From DASXAI01 sp963728985 (GTDB lineage: Bacteria > Actinomycetota > Acidimicrobiia > Acidimicrobiales > Ilumatobacteraceae): a stretch of DNA of 64,000 bases. The stretch's first letter is position 1, and every line of letters begins with the position of its first letter. The notes beneath the pieces are model-generated. The model worked only from the letters and a program-made list of their open reading frames with translations, did not search any database and was not told where the DNA came from. Positions 37,190-46,336 of this stretch are shown piece by piece. The DNA is taken from assembly GCA_963728985.1 (NCBI GenBank), contig CAVSME010000001.1, forward strand, positions 1,000,436 through 1,064,435, in the 5' to 3' direction. Both the position numbers and the translations under genes were made by a program.

Positions 37190-38074
37190 TCAGATTCCTC
37201 CGACGATGGAGACGAGGGCGGGGTAGCCGGCGAAGGCCAGGAAGCCGACGAACATGAGGACGTTGGGCACGGCCATGCGCTCGCTGGCGGCGTGGGCGGC
37301 GGCCTCGGCTCGCGCCAGCTGCTGGCCCCGCAACGACGCCGCCTTGGCCCCGAGCGACTCCTTGATCTTGGCGCCCTGCTCCCCCGCCAGGCGGACGCTG
37401 GCGGCCAGCTCCTGGAGCTCGTTCACGCCGAGCTCGGCGCCCAGCGCGCTGAACGCTTCCCATGGCGACTGGCGGCGGGCCCGGGCCTGCGCGAGGCACG
37501 CCCGCAGTTCGGCGAAGGCCCAGCCGTCGCCCGCCTCCGCCGCCGCGGCGAGCGCCGTCTCCGTGCCCGCCGATCCCGCGAGGAGGACGTTGACGAGGTC
37601 GAGGTACGCCGACAGCGTGTGGCGCATGGCGTCGCGACGGGCGCGGGCGGCGTCGCGCAGCACGACATCGGGCACGAAGAAGCCGCCGACGCCGAAGCCC
37701 AGAGCAGCGGCGGCGACGAGCCCATACGGCACGGCCACACCGGTGGCGGCGGCCATGGCGGCGAGCAGGACCGGCGTGGCCAGCCCGACCACGGCGACCG
37801 TCAACTTCTCCACGGCGTGGCGCTCGATCGTGCGGTCGGTGACGCGCAGGTCGCTCTGGCGCCGAGCGACGTCGACGCCGACCGCTTCCAGGAACGCGAT
37901 GGCTCGGCGACCGCCGGTGCTCGGCCGATCGTCACCGGCCGCCGACAACGCACGTCGAGGTTGCTCGAGCGCGGCGAGGGCGGCGGCCAGCGGCACCTGC
38001 CGGGCGAACAGTGCCCGCAGGATGAGGAGCACGCCGAGGCCGATGCCCGCCCCCAGGCCGAGTCCCGCGATCAC
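37190..38074 (-). CDS. tadC: Tad pilus inner-membrane protein TadC
   Basis: 294 aa. A GspF/TadC-type domain with LNVLLAGSAGTETALAAAAE-like text (L-V-N-V-L-L-A-G-S-A-G-T-E-T) and ELAASVRLAGEQGAKIKESL, flanked by membrane helices at both ends. It anchors the assembly ATPase with TadB. GTG start overlaps tadB by 4 nt. Confidence 0.85.
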   Translation of the reverse strand: MIAGLGLGAGIGLGVLLILRALFARQVPLAAALAALEQPRRALSAAGDDRPSTGGRRAIAFLEAVGVDVARRQSDLRVTDRTIERHAVEKLTVAVVGLATPVLLAAMAAATGVAVPYGLVAAAALGFGVGGFFVPDVVLRDAARARRDAMRHTLSAYLDLVNVLLAGSAGTETALAAAAEAGDGWAFAELRACLAQARARRQSPWEAFSALGAELGVNELQELAASVRLAGEQGAKIKESLGAKAASLRGQQLARAEAAAHAASERMAVPNVLMFVGFLAFAGYPALVSIVGGI

Positions 38075-38904
38075 GTCGGCCGCCGGCGCACGAAGCGCTC
38101 GGGCATGGCGACGCGGGCCATGCGCTCCATCCCGGCCAGCGAGGCGAAGAACAGACCGCCGATGACGAGCAGCACGGCCTGACCGATGGCGTCGTCGTAG
38201 GGCTCGAGGTACGAGCGGGAGAACACGAGGAGCCCGCCGGCGAAGACGAGCACGCAGCCGGCGATCACGGTCACCGACGCCCGCGTCTTCGCGCGATCGA
38301 TCCAGATCCTGGTGCGCATCTTGGCCTCGTCACGAGCGCACACGGCGAGCTGGCCGAGGAGGCGCCCGAGGTCGCGCGCCTCCTTCTCCGAGGCGATCAC
38401 GAGCGCGGCCACCACGAAGTCCGCCGTGGGATGGTCGACCTCGTCGGCGAAGCGCCGCAACGCGACGGGCAGGGGCTCGTAGTCGAGCCGACGCGCCAGG
38501 CGCGCCACCGGCTCGGCGATCGGCAGGGGCGCGATCGGCCCCGTGGCGGCGATGGCCTGCTCGAGTCCGGCGGCACCGGCGATGGTGTCGCGCAGCATCT
38601 CGGCCCAGGACGCGATGGCCTCGACGCGCGCGATCTCGCGCGTGTGCTGGCGGCGGCTGGCGAGGAAGCGGGGGGCGCCGCCCGCGGCGATGCCGGCCAG
38701 CAGCCCGGCCGCCAGCCACTGGGTGACGCCGTAGACAGCGAGCCCACCGGCGACCCCGACGACGAGCGGCAGGCACCCGCGCACGGTCACCATCGGCCGG
38801 GCCGCAACCGCCGGGAGGACGCGGCGGCCCAGCAGGCCGCACAGGATCAAGAGCACGCCGAGGCCGATGGCGGCGCCGAAGGCCAACGCCACGAGGACGT
38901 TCAT
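38071..38904 (-). CDS. tadB: Tad pilus inner-membrane protein TadB
   Basis: 277 aa. Three to four membrane helices; the GspF-like domain reads WAEMLRDTIAGAAGLEQAIA and ASEKEARDLGRLLGQLAVCA, both diagnostic for TadB. Overlaps tadA and tadC by 4 nt each. Confidence 0.87.
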   Translation of the reverse strand: MNVLVALAFGAAIGLGVLLILCGLLGRRVLPAVAARPMVTVRGCLPLVVGVAGGLAVYGVTQWLAAGLLAGIAAGGAPRFLASRRQHTREIARVEAIASWAEMLRDTIAGAAGLEQAIAATGPIAPLPIAEPVARLARRLDYEPLPVALRRFADEVDHPTADFVVAALVIASEKEARDLGRLLGQLAVCARDEAKMRTRIWIDRAKTRASVTVIAGCVLVFAGGLLVFSRSYLEPYDDAIGQAVLLVIGGLFFASLAGMERMARVAMPERFVRRRPT

Positions 38905-40178
38905 CGGTCGTACCCGTGAGCGGCGAGCAGATCGACGGTGGTGGGGCGCAACGCGTAGGCGGGCGCCGCCAGGCCGTCAGGACCGGGCGCGAACACCTCG
39001 TTGGACACGATGCGCTGCCCGTCGGCGTCGACCACTTCGCGGATGCTGGCGATCCGCCGGACGCCATCGGACACTTCGATGTGCACGACGAAGTGCACCG
39101 CCGTCGCGATCATGAGGTTGACCGTCTCGACCGGCAGCGCGGCGCCGGCCATCGACACGTAGGCCGCCAGCTTCGGGAAGACGGACTTCGACGAGTCGGC
39201 GTGGAGCGTGCACATCGAGCCGTTGTTGCCCTGGCTCATCGCCAGCAGCATCGGGAACGCCTCCCCGCCGCGGACCTCGCCCACGATCACCCGGTCGGGG
39301 TCCATGCGCAGCGCCATGCGCGTGAGGTCGAGCATGGAGACGGCGCCCTGGCCTTCGATGTTCGGCGGCCGTGCCTGCAGCGCGTCGTGGTCCGGATGCA
39401 GCTCGGCGAAGCGATCGACGCCGAGCTCGTACGCGTCCTCGATGGTGACGATGCGCTCCTGCACCGGCACCTCGTTGAGCAGCGCCCGTAGCAAGGTCGT
39501 CTTCCCGCTACCTGTCCCTCCGGTCACGATCAGGTTGCGCCGGGCCCGCACTGCGGCAGTGAGGAACGACCGCAGCTCGGCGTCGAGCATCGAGCGGGCC
39601 GCCAGTTCCGCCAACGACGACAGCGAGAACAGGTGCTTGCGCACGATCACGCTCGGGCGGGTGGAAACGTCCATCACGGCGAAGAGGCGCGAGCCGTCGG
39701 GCAGCTGGAAGTTGAGCTCGGGCGCGGCGGCGTCGAATCGACGCTCGGTGCGACCCATCCGCGTCGCCACGAGGCGCACCAGCTCGATCAGCTCGTCGTC
39801 GCTGTCCACGACGGGCGGCGCCGGTCGGCGGGTGCCGTCGCGCAGCTTGAGCCACGTCGACTCGCAGCCGCGGACGTGGATGTCCTGCACCTCCGGGTCG
39901 TCGAGGTGAGGCTGCAGGCGCCCGAGGCCCATCGTGTTGGCCAGGACGGCGTCGGCCATGGCGTGCTCGGCGTCGAGGGCGATCGGGTCGAGCCCGGCAG
40001 CGAGGCGCTCTTCGGCGACACGATCGAGCTCGGAGGCGATGAGGCGCCGGGCCAGTTGGCGCTCGTCGTCGGCCGTCAGCCGCGCCCGATCGCGCCGACC
40101 GCCGCAGGCGTCCGCCAGCCGCTCGCGCACGGCCGTGGTGACCTCCGCGACCAGCCCGAGATCGACAGCCGTGCTCAT
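38901..40178 (-). CDS. tadA: Tad pilus assembly ATPase TadA/CpaF
   Basis: 425 aa from ATG 40178 (ATGA overlap with the upstream gene). Walker A GGTGSGKTTLLRALL (~217), Asp box IVTIEDAYELG, Walker B region MDPDRVIVGEVRGGEAF, and His box SMCTLHADSS. It powers pilin export and assembly at the membrane. Confidence 0.93.
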   Translation of the reverse strand: MSTAVDLGLVAEVTTAVRERLADACGGRRDRARLTADDERQLARRLIASELDRVAEERLAAGLDPIALDAEHAMADAVLANTMGLGRLQPHLDDPEVQDIHVRGCESTWLKLRDGTRRPAPPVVDSDDELIELVRLVATRMGRTERRFDAAAPELNFQLPDGSRLFAVMDVSTRPSVIVRKHLFSLSSLAELAARSMLDAELRSFLTAAVRARRNLIVTGGTGSGKTTLLRALLNEVPVQERIVTIEDAYELGVDRFAELHPDHDALQARPPNIEGQGAVSMLDLTRMALRMDPDRVIVGEVRGGEAFPMLLAMSQGNNGSMCTLHADSSKSVFPKLAAYVSMAGAALPVETVNLMIATAVHFVVHIEVSDGVRRIASIREVVDADGQRIVSNEVFAPGPDGLAAPAYALRPTTVDLLAAHGYDR

Positions 40179-40924
40179 CGCGGCCCGACCGCCGGCACCT
40201 CGGCATCGCCGTCGAGCACGGCGGCCAGGCCATCGGCCAGCGCTCGCACCGTGCGCAGCCACGGGAGCCGATGCAGGGCTCGCGGCCCGGGGGTGGCGCC
40301 GGTGACGGCGGCGGCGCTGCGGGCGTCGACCGGCACCACCGCCAGCACCGCGACGCCGAGGACGGCCTCGATCTCGGACCGCCCGTACGGCTCGTCACCC
40401 ACGAGCACCAGCCCGACCACGCCAGCCCCCTCCACCAACCCGGGGAGCCGCTGGCCCGCAGTGTCGACGTCCTCCAACCGGGGGCGCATGACGACCAGCA
40501 CGATGTCGGCGGCGTCGGCCAAGGGCGCGGCTGGCGACGATGGCCGCAGCCGGCCGACGTCGACGACCGCGTCGTGCTCGGGGAGCGCCTGGAGCACCTC
40601 GGCGAGGCGGGGGCCGGCGCTGCGCAGCGCGGCGTGGCACTGATCGGGCGAGGGGTGGCTCACCACGACGGGCCCGCCGCCGGGCAGTGCTTGCGCGGCG
40701 TCCCACACGAGGTCGGGACGAGCGCCGGCGCGGGCCCGCACGGCCAGCTCGGTGAGGCACGGGTGGTGACCCAGACCGAGGCGGGCGGCCAGCACCCCGC
40801 CGTCCGGATCGGCCTCGACCACGACGGCGTCGTGACCACGGCGCTGCCAGACCGAGCCAAGGGCCAACGCCACGGTCGTGGCTCCCGGACTGCCCCGCAG
40901 CGATCCCACGGCGACGACGCTCAT
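40175..40924 (-). CDS. TadZ/CpaE-like MinD-family ATPase
   Basis: 249 aa. Deviant Walker A GSLRGSPGATTVALALG at the N-terminus, VVVEADPDGGVLAARLGL, and VVDVGRLRPSS. No receiver domain. CpaE/TadZ proteins position the Tad machine at the pole. Overlaps neighbours by 4 nt on each side. Confidence 0.8.
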   Translation of the reverse strand: MSVVAVGSLRGSPGATTVALALGSVWQRRGHDAVVVEADPDGGVLAARLGLGHHPCLTELAVRARAGARPDLVWDAAQALPGGGPVVVSHPSPDQCHAALRSAGPRLAEVLQALPEHDAVVDVGRLRPSSPAAPLADAADIVLVVMRPRLEDVDTAGQRLPGLVEGAGVVGLVLVGDEPYGRSEIEAVLGVAVLAVVPVDARSAAAVTGATPGPRALHRLPWLRTVRALADGLAAVLDGDAEVPAVGPR

Positions 40925-41610
40925 GGCGCCGCTCCCACCAGGGCCAGCGACAGCGACTTCGCCGCCGCCGCCGACGCCACTGCCGGCGCCGCCGCCTCGG
41001 GCACGAGCAGCGACACGATCCAGGTCCCCGCCGTGTCATCAAGGGTTCGGACCTCGTAGACGGTGGCGGGGGCCAGGACGGTGCCGGCGTCGGGCTCGGC
41101 GGCGGCCGTCGCACCGCCCGTGCGGATCGCCGTCACTGGCTGCCCGGGGCGAAGCTGGAAGGTGGCGAACTGGCCGGGGACGAGGGCGGCCGCCACCACG
41201 GTGGCGCCAGCGGGGACCGGCGGCCGGCCAGCGAACAGCGCGTCGGTGACAAGGGTGCCGGCGGGCAGATCGGCGGTGGCGGTCTTCCCGACGACGCGCC
41301 GGGCGTCGTCGGCGCCGACGTGGCCGACGAGCGCGCCGACGTGCACCTGCTCGACGCGCAGCGCGTCGGCCCGCAGCTCTTCACCGGCGCGCACCGAGCG
41401 GCCGAGCACGAGCACCGCTTCGGTGCTCGTGGTCGAGCGTTGCCAGAGCACGACGCCGAGCGCGCACACGGCCACAACCACGACACCGAGCGCAATCTCC
41501 GATCGGCGGGCGCGCCGCCGACTTCCACCGCCAGCGGCGACCGATCCCGCCCGGCTCACCACTCGAGCCGATCGAGGGGTCGCCGAAGGATGGTCCATCC
41601 GTACCGCCAT
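40921..41610 (-). CDS. CpaB/RcpC-like SAF-domain protein
   Basis: 229 aa from ATG 41610 with GGAGGGGAAGAAC before it. One membrane helix (ALGVVVVAVCALGVVLW), then a SAF domain: VLVLGRSVRAGEELRADAL, TATADLPAGTLVTDALF, and VVAAALVPGQFATFQLRPGQ. First gene of the Tad operon; the 141-bp gap to the divergent map gene should hold the operon promoter. Confidence 0.8.
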   Translation of the reverse strand: MAVRMDHPSATPRSARVVSRAGSVAAGGGSRRRARRSEIALGVVVVAVCALGVVLWQRSTTSTEAVLVLGRSVRAGEELRADALRVEQVHVGALVGHVGADDARRVVGKTATADLPAGTLVTDALFAGRPPVPAGATVVAAALVPGQFATFQLRPGQPVTAIRTGGATAAAEPDAGTVLAPATVYEVRTLDDTAGTWIVSLLVPEAAAPAVASAAAAKSLSLALVGAAP

Positions 41611-41739
41611 GTTCTTCCCCTCCCACACCGTGTCCCGTTCCGCCGCGACACGAGTGGACCGACGACAGTAGATGCGGCCCGAGCGGTCTCCAAACGGCCT
41701 GCTCACAACGACCGGAGTGTGGTCGCGGCGCAGTCGTCG

Positions 41740-41745
41740 TAACCT
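41740..41745 (+). promoter_or_regulatory. -10 hexamer of map
   Basis: TAACCT ends 6 nt before GTG 41752. Confidence 0.5.
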
Positions 41746-41751
41746 GGCGGT

Positions 41752-42723
41752 GTGAGCAGCACCGTCGCCACCATCCGTTCGAACGACCTGTGCTGGTGTG
41801 GGAGCGGCCGCAAGTACAAGCGCTGCCACAAGCCGCTCGAAGGCCGCGTGCTACCCGGCGAGGTCAGCCCGATGCGGACGGTGCCCGCCGACATCGTCCG
41901 GCCCCCGTACGCCGACAGTGGCGTGCCCGACCGTGGACCCGAACCACGGGTCAAGACGCCCGAGATCATCGAGCGGATGCGCGTCGCCGGCGCCACCGCC
42001 GCCGAGGTCCTGCGCCTCGCCGGCGAGATGGTGCGTCCGGGGATCACCACCGACGAGATCGACGTCTACGTGCATCAGCTCTGCATCGAACGGGGCGCCT
42101 ACCCGAGCCCGCTCAACTACAACCACTTCCCCAAGAGCGTGTGCACCTCGGCCAACGAGGTGATCTGCCATGGCATCCCTGACACTCGCGTGCTGCAGGA
42201 CGGCGACATCCTGAACCTCGACGTGACGACGTACCTCGGCGGCGTGCACGGCGACACCAACGCCACGTTCCTCGTCGGCGACGTCGATCCCGAGAGCCGC
42301 GAGCTGGTGCGGGTCACCGAGGAGTGCATGTGGAAGGGCATCGAGGCGGTGCACGCCGGTCGGCCCGTGTCGGACATCGGCCGGGCCATCGAGGACCACG
42401 CCCGCAAGCACCACTACGGCGTGGTGAAGGCCTTCATCGGTCATGGCATCGGTGAGCAATTCCACACCGATCTGCAGATCCTGCACTACTACGACGAGCG
42501 GGCCAGCGACATCATGCGCCCGGGCATGACGTTCACGATCGAGCCCATGATCACGCTCGGTTCCTGGCGTCACGTGATGTGGCCCGACGGATGGACGGCG
42601 GTCACCTCCGACGGCCGCCGCACCGCCCAGTTCGAGCACACGTTGCTCGTCACCGACGACGGGGTGGACGTGCTCACCGGCGGCGACGGCGCTGTCTCGC
42701 CCCGCGCACCGTGGACGACCTAG
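41752..42723 (+). CDS. map: Methionine aminopeptidase type I with N-terminal SEC-C zinc motif
   Basis: 323 aa. Residues ~10-26 are NDLCWCGSGRKYKRCH, a SEC-C zinc knuckle, then a linker and the pita-bread core: metal ligands in ILNLDVTTYLGG, GVHGDTNATF, FIGHGIGEQFHT, TIEPM and QFEHTLLV. It removes initiator methionine; the SEC-C part may dock to the ribosome. Such extended forms are known in bacteria. Confidence 0.94.
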   Translation: MSSTVATIRSNDLCWCGSGRKYKRCHKPLEGRVLPGEVSPMRTVPADIVRPPYADSGVPDRGPEPRVKTPEIIERMRVAGATAAEVLRLAGEMVRPGITTDEIDVYVHQLCIERGAYPSPLNYNHFPKSVCTSANEVICHGIPDTRVLQDGDILNLDVTTYLGGVHGDTNATFLVGDVDPESRELVRVTEECMWKGIEAVHAGRPVSDIGRAIEDHARKHHYGVVKAFIGHGIGEQFHTDLQILHYYDERASDIMRPGMTFTIEPMITLGSWRHVMWPDGWTAVTSDGRRTAQFEHTLLVTDDGVDVLTGGDGAVSPRAPWTT

Positions 42724-42817
42724 TGGCGCAGCGGTGCGGCGCCAGTTCGCGCGATCGTCAACTCGCGATCGCAGCGAGTACGAGCAAGCCGAGCGCAGCG
42801 AAGGCGGCGACGCAGAC

Positions 42818-43207
42818 ATGACACCCGACGAGAAGCGGGCCTTCGTCCGCGAGAACCATCGAGCGGTGCTGATCACCCGGCGCGCCGATGGGCGAGTGCA
42901 GAGCTCCCCGATCGTGTGCGGCGTGCACGACGACGGGCGCATCGCCATCAGCGTCACCGAGGATCGGGCCAAGACGAAGAACCTCCGCCGCGATCCGCGC
43001 GCCACGCTGTGCGTGCTGAACGACGGGTTCTTCGGCGATTGGACGCAGATCGACGGGACGACCGAGATCGTGGCCATGCCCGACGCCCTCGACGGCCTGA
43101 AGGCTCTCTACCGCCAGGTCGCAGGTGAGCACCCCGACTGGGATGACTACGCCGCGGCGATGGCGCGCGACCGGCGCGTGCTGCTGCTCATCTCGATCGA
43201 CGACTGA
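42818..43207 (+). CDS. PPOX-class F420/FMN-binding split-barrel protein
   Basis: 129 aa from ATG 42818. HRAVLITRRADGRVQSSPIV start, then RAKTKNLRRDPRATLCVL, the usual cofactor-phosphate binding text of the Rv1155-like family. The 94-bp gap before it contains GAGTACGAGC...GCGAAGGC low-complexity sequence and no gene. Overlaps the convergent methylase by 20 nt. Confidence 0.83.
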   Translation: MTPDEKRAFVRENHRAVLITRRADGRVQSSPIVCGVHDDGRIAISVTEDRAKTKNLRRDPRATLCVLNDGFFGDWTQIDGTTEIVAMPDALDGLKALYRQVAGEHPDWDDYAAAMARDRRVLLLISIDD

Positions 43208-44594
43208 CGCGCCGCGCGTCCCACCACTCGAACACGTCGGTGCCGTAGGCCGCGTCCATTGCCCTGGCGCACGCCGCCACGTCGCCGGCGGCCAGCGCGT
43301 CCGCAGCGTCGTCCCACGGCCGATCGGGCACCGGGATGGTGAGCACCTGCGCCGCGCTCAGCTTGATGGCCCCGACCGACAGCGCGGCGCCGAGGTAGGT
43401 CGTGGCCGCCCACGCGCTGGCCGCCGGCGCGCACAGCACGGCGCCGATGCGCCAGAGGTCGGCTGGGTCGCGCGGCAGCACCGTGATGACCGGCACCGAA
43501 GGCAACCACGCGCCGGCGGCGTCGACCACCGCCTCGATCACGCGCGTCTGGGTCGCCACGAGCACCTTGGGCACGAGGCGACTGGTCGCCCATGCCTGCA
43601 ATGCGGGCGACAGCGACGCCACCGGAACGCGCGGCGCCATGAAGGAACGGCGGGCGAACCGGGCCGGGCGCTCACCCCAAGCGCACCGGCCGGTGTCGAT
43701 GAGACCGGACGTCACGAGGGGCATGCCGGCGCCGCCGTCGGTCACGTGATCGACGAGGCCGTAGTACTGGTCGCGGAAGTCGGCCGTCGCCGTCGCCAGC
43801 GACTGCAGCGTCGACGCGCCGAGAGACACCGGCGGGACGCCGGCCACGTCGGCGACGAGGTGGCTCCACGTCGGGCGGCGGTGGAGGTCGCGCCCGTCGG
43901 CGTCGGGCAGCGCGTCGAATGATGCACCTTGCCACCGGCGCACAGGGCCCTGCCGCTCGCCACGCACGAACGTGGCCACGCACGTGAAGACGTCGGCGTC
44001 GAACATCGCCTCCTCCGCCCACCACAGCCCGTCGAGCCGGGCTGCCGTCAAGACGTGAGCCCGGATCGGCGCCGTGTCGCGCGTGGCCAGCACCGAGTGC
44101 GGCAGCACCAGCCCCACCCGGCCGCCGTCGGCCCGGGCGGCGTGCACCGCCAGTGCCAGGAACAGCGCGGCGGCGTCGGCGTAGGCGCCGCCACCCCAGC
44201 GGGAGCGGCCCCGGCGGCTGGTGGCGGTGGCCAGCTGGCTGAGGAACGGCGGGTTGCCGACGACGACGTCGAACGAGTCCAGCGCCACAGCGCCGTCGAG
44301 GCCGTCACCGAGGCGCACGTCGCCGGCCGGCCCGAGCGCGGCGCGAGCGGCGGCCACCGCGGCGGCGTCGATGTCGACGCCCACGAGGCAGCCGTCCGGC
44401 ACGTTGCCGAACCGGCGCTGCACCCGATCGGCGGCGGCGACCAGGAACCGGCCGTCACCGCACGCCGGGTCGAGGATGCGCAAGCCATCAGCGCTGGCGC
44501 GCCCATCGAGCACAGGATCGAGCACGGCGTCGAGGACGTGGTCGACGAGGGGAGTGGGCGTGTACCACGCACCGAGGCGCTTGCGGGTCTGCAC
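43188..44594 (-). CDS. Orphan N6-adenine DNA methyltransferase
   Basis: 468 aa. GAWYTPTPLVDHVLDAVLDP (motif X region), SAM site RILDPACGDGRFLVAAADR, VVVGNPPFLSQL (motif IV NPPF), and GRVGLVLPHSVLAT. The C-terminal half looks like a target-recognition region (VPKVLVATQTRVIEAVVD). No nuclease or specificity gene is adjacent, so it is either a solitary methylase or a fused Type IIG-like form whose nuclease is not recognisable. Confidence 0.82.
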   Translation of the reverse strand: MQTRKRLGAWYTPTPLVDHVLDAVLDPVLDGRASADGLRILDPACGDGRFLVAAADRVQRRFGNVPDGCLVGVDIDAAAVAAARAALGPAGDVRLGDGLDGAVALDSFDVVVGNPPFLSQLATATSRRGRSRWGGGAYADAAALFLALAVHAARADGGRVGLVLPHSVLATRDTAPIRAHVLTAARLDGLWWAEEAMFDADVFTCVATFVRGERQGPVRRWQGASFDALPDADGRDLHRRPTWSHLVADVAGVPPVSLGASTLQSLATATADFRDQYYGLVDHVTDGGAGMPLVTSGLIDTGRCAWGERPARFARRSFMAPRVPVASLSPALQAWATSRLVPKVLVATQTRVIEAVVDAAGAWLPSVPVITVLPRDPADLWRIGAVLCAPAASAWAATTYLGAALSVGAIKLSAAQVLTIPVPDRPWDDAADALAAGDVAACARAMDAAYGTDVFEWWDARRVSRRSR

Positions 44595-44646
44595 GTCGAT
44601 GGGGGGAGGTTAGGAGGGCAGTTGCGCCGGATCGGCGACCCGTGCA

Positions 44647-44652
44647 TAGGGT
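44647..44652 (+). promoter_or_regulatory. -10 hexamer of coaA
   Basis: TAGGGT ends 7 nt before GTG 44660, and decides for this start over GTG 44642. Confidence 0.5.
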
Positions 44653-44659
44653 TGGCCGG

Positions 44660-45577
44660 GTGGAGGTCAGTCGCTACCTCGAGTTCAGCCGCGACGAGTG
44701 GAGCGTGCTCCGGGCGGCGACGCCGCTGACGATCCGGGAGAAGGACCTCGCCGCGCTGCGGGGCATCAACGACCGCATCAACCTCGACGAGGTGGCCGAC
44801 GTCTACCTGCCGCTCACCCGCTTGCTCAACCTGTACGTGGCGGCGGCGCAGAACCTGCACAAGGTGGCGGCGACGTTCCTCGGCACCATCGCCCCGAAGG
44901 TCCCGTACGTGATCGGCGTGGCCGGCAGCGTGGCCGTCGGCAAGAGCACGTTCGCTCGTGTGCTGCAGGCCCTGCTGTCGCGCTGGCCCGATCATCCCAA
45001 GGTCGACCTCGTCACGACCGACGGGTTCCTGCACCCGAACGAGGTGCTCGAAGCCCGCGGCATCATGAACCGCAAGGGCTTCCCGGAGAGCTACGACACC
45101 CGGCGGCTGCTCACCTTCCTGCGGGAGCTGAAGTCCGGGTACCCCGAGGTGCGGGCGCCGATCTACAGCCACGTTGTCTACAACATCCTGCCCGACCAGG
45201 AGCTCGTGGTGCACCAGCCCGACATCCTCATCCTGGAGGGTCTGAACGTGCTGCAGGCCGGGGCCACGCAGGAGTTCGTGAGCGACTACTTCGACTACTC
45301 GATCTACATCGACGCCGAAGAGCCCGACATCGAGCAGTGGTATGTGGAGCGGTTCCAGAAGCTGCGCGAGACGGTGTTCCAGGATCCGACGTCGTACTTC
45401 CGGCACTTCGCCGCCCTGTCCGACAGCGACGCTCTCGAGATGGCCCACGGCATCTGGCGCGAGATCAACGGCAAGAACCTGAGCGAGAACATCTTGCCGA
45501 CCCGGTCGCGCGCCGCCCTCGTGCTGCACAAGGCCGACGACCACCGCGTCACGTCGGTGAAGCTGCGCAAGCTCTAG
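44660..45577 (+). CDS. coaA: Pantothenate kinase type I
   Basis: 305 aa. YLEFSRDEWSVLR start, Walker A GVAGSVAVGKSTFARVLQ, DGFLHPNEVLEARGIMNRKG, YDTRRLLTFL, and IDAEEPDIEQWYVERFQKLR. First committed step of CoA synthesis. Ends 3 nt before the convergent HAD gene. Confidence 0.95.
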   Translation: MEVSRYLEFSRDEWSVLRAATPLTIREKDLAALRGINDRINLDEVADVYLPLTRLLNLYVAAAQNLHKVAATFLGTIAPKVPYVIGVAGSVAVGKSTFARVLQALLSRWPDHPKVDLVTTDGFLHPNEVLEARGIMNRKGFPESYDTRRLLTFLRELKSGYPEVRAPIYSHVVYNILPDQELVVHQPDILILEGLNVLQAGATQEFVSDYFDYSIYIDAEEPDIEQWYVERFQKLRETVFQDPTSYFRHFAALSDSDALEMAHGIWREINGKNLSENILPTRSRAALVLHKADDHRVTSVKLRKL

Positions 45578-45580
45578 ACG

Positions 45581-46270
45581 TCACCCGTTCTCGTCGAGCC
45601 AGGCGGGTAGGTCCTTGATCGACGGGAGCGTGGGGACGGTGCCGTCGTGCTCGGCCACCTCGAGCGCCCACGTGAGCTCGTGGGGGATGTGCACCGCTCG
45701 TCCGCCGGCGGCCAGCACCGGCAGGATGTCCGAGCGCACGGAGTTGCCGACCATGACGAAGGTGGCCGGATCGATGCCGTAGCGCTGCAGGATGCGGCGG
45801 TAGGTGGCGAGGTCCTTCTCGGCGACGATCTCCACGCCCCACATCAGGTCGGCGAGATCGCTACGGGCCAGCTTCTGCTCTTGGTTCCACAGGTCGCCCT
45901 TGGTGATCACGACCAGGCGGTAGCGCTCGGCCAGGAGCGGGATGGTCTCGGCCACCCCCTCGATGAGCTCGACGGGCTGCTGCAGCATGCCCTTGCCGAT
46001 GTCGAGGAGGGCCCGGACCACGTCGCCCGACACCCGCCCCGCCGTCACCTCGATGGCGGTCTCGATCAACGACAGGGTGAAGCCCTTCACCCCGTAGCCG
46101 AACAGCTCGAGGTTGGCCCGCTCCTTGGCCTCGAGCCGCTCGTCGACGTCGATGTCGCCGTTGACGTAGGGCGCGAGGAGGTCACGAAAGGCCTGCTGGC
46201 TGGCTGAGAAGTACTCCTCGTTCCGCCAGAGCGTGTCGTCGCCGTCCAACCCGACGACCTCCACCGTCAT
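45581..46270 (-). CDS. HAD-superfamily hydrolase
   Basis: 229 aa. Motif I VVGLDGDDTLWRNEEYF, motif II around LVVITKGDL, motif III Lys in VEIVAEKDLATY and motif IV VGNSVRSDILPVLAAG. A small phosphatase of the cap-1 type; substrate unknown. Confidence 0.85.
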   Translation of the reverse strand: MTVEVVGLDGDDTLWRNEEYFSASQQAFRDLLAPYVNGDIDVDERLEAKERANLELFGYGVKGFTLSLIETAIEVTAGRVSGDVVRALLDIGKGMLQQPVELIEGVAETIPLLAERYRLVVITKGDLWNQEQKLARSDLADLMWGVEIVAEKDLATYRRILQRYGIDPATFVMVGNSVRSDILPVLAAGGRAVHIPHELTWALEVAEHDGTVPTLPSIKDLPAWLDENG

Positions 46271-46277
46271 GCCAGGG

Positions 46278-46283
46278 AGGGTA
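46278..46283 (-). promoter_or_regulatory. -10 hexamer of the HAD gene
   Basis: TACCCT (minus strand) ends 7 nt before ATG 46270. Confidence 0.5.
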
Positions 46284-46336
46284 CCGGCGGGGCTCCTCGT
46301 CTAGCCTCGCGAACACCGCGCCACTGGGGGATACCG

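Noticed and set aside
42732..42817. Short GAGTACGAGC/GCGAAGGC repeats as a possible CRISPR or tandem array
   Set aside because: No regular unit or spacer structure; only low-complexity sequence common in high-GC gaps.
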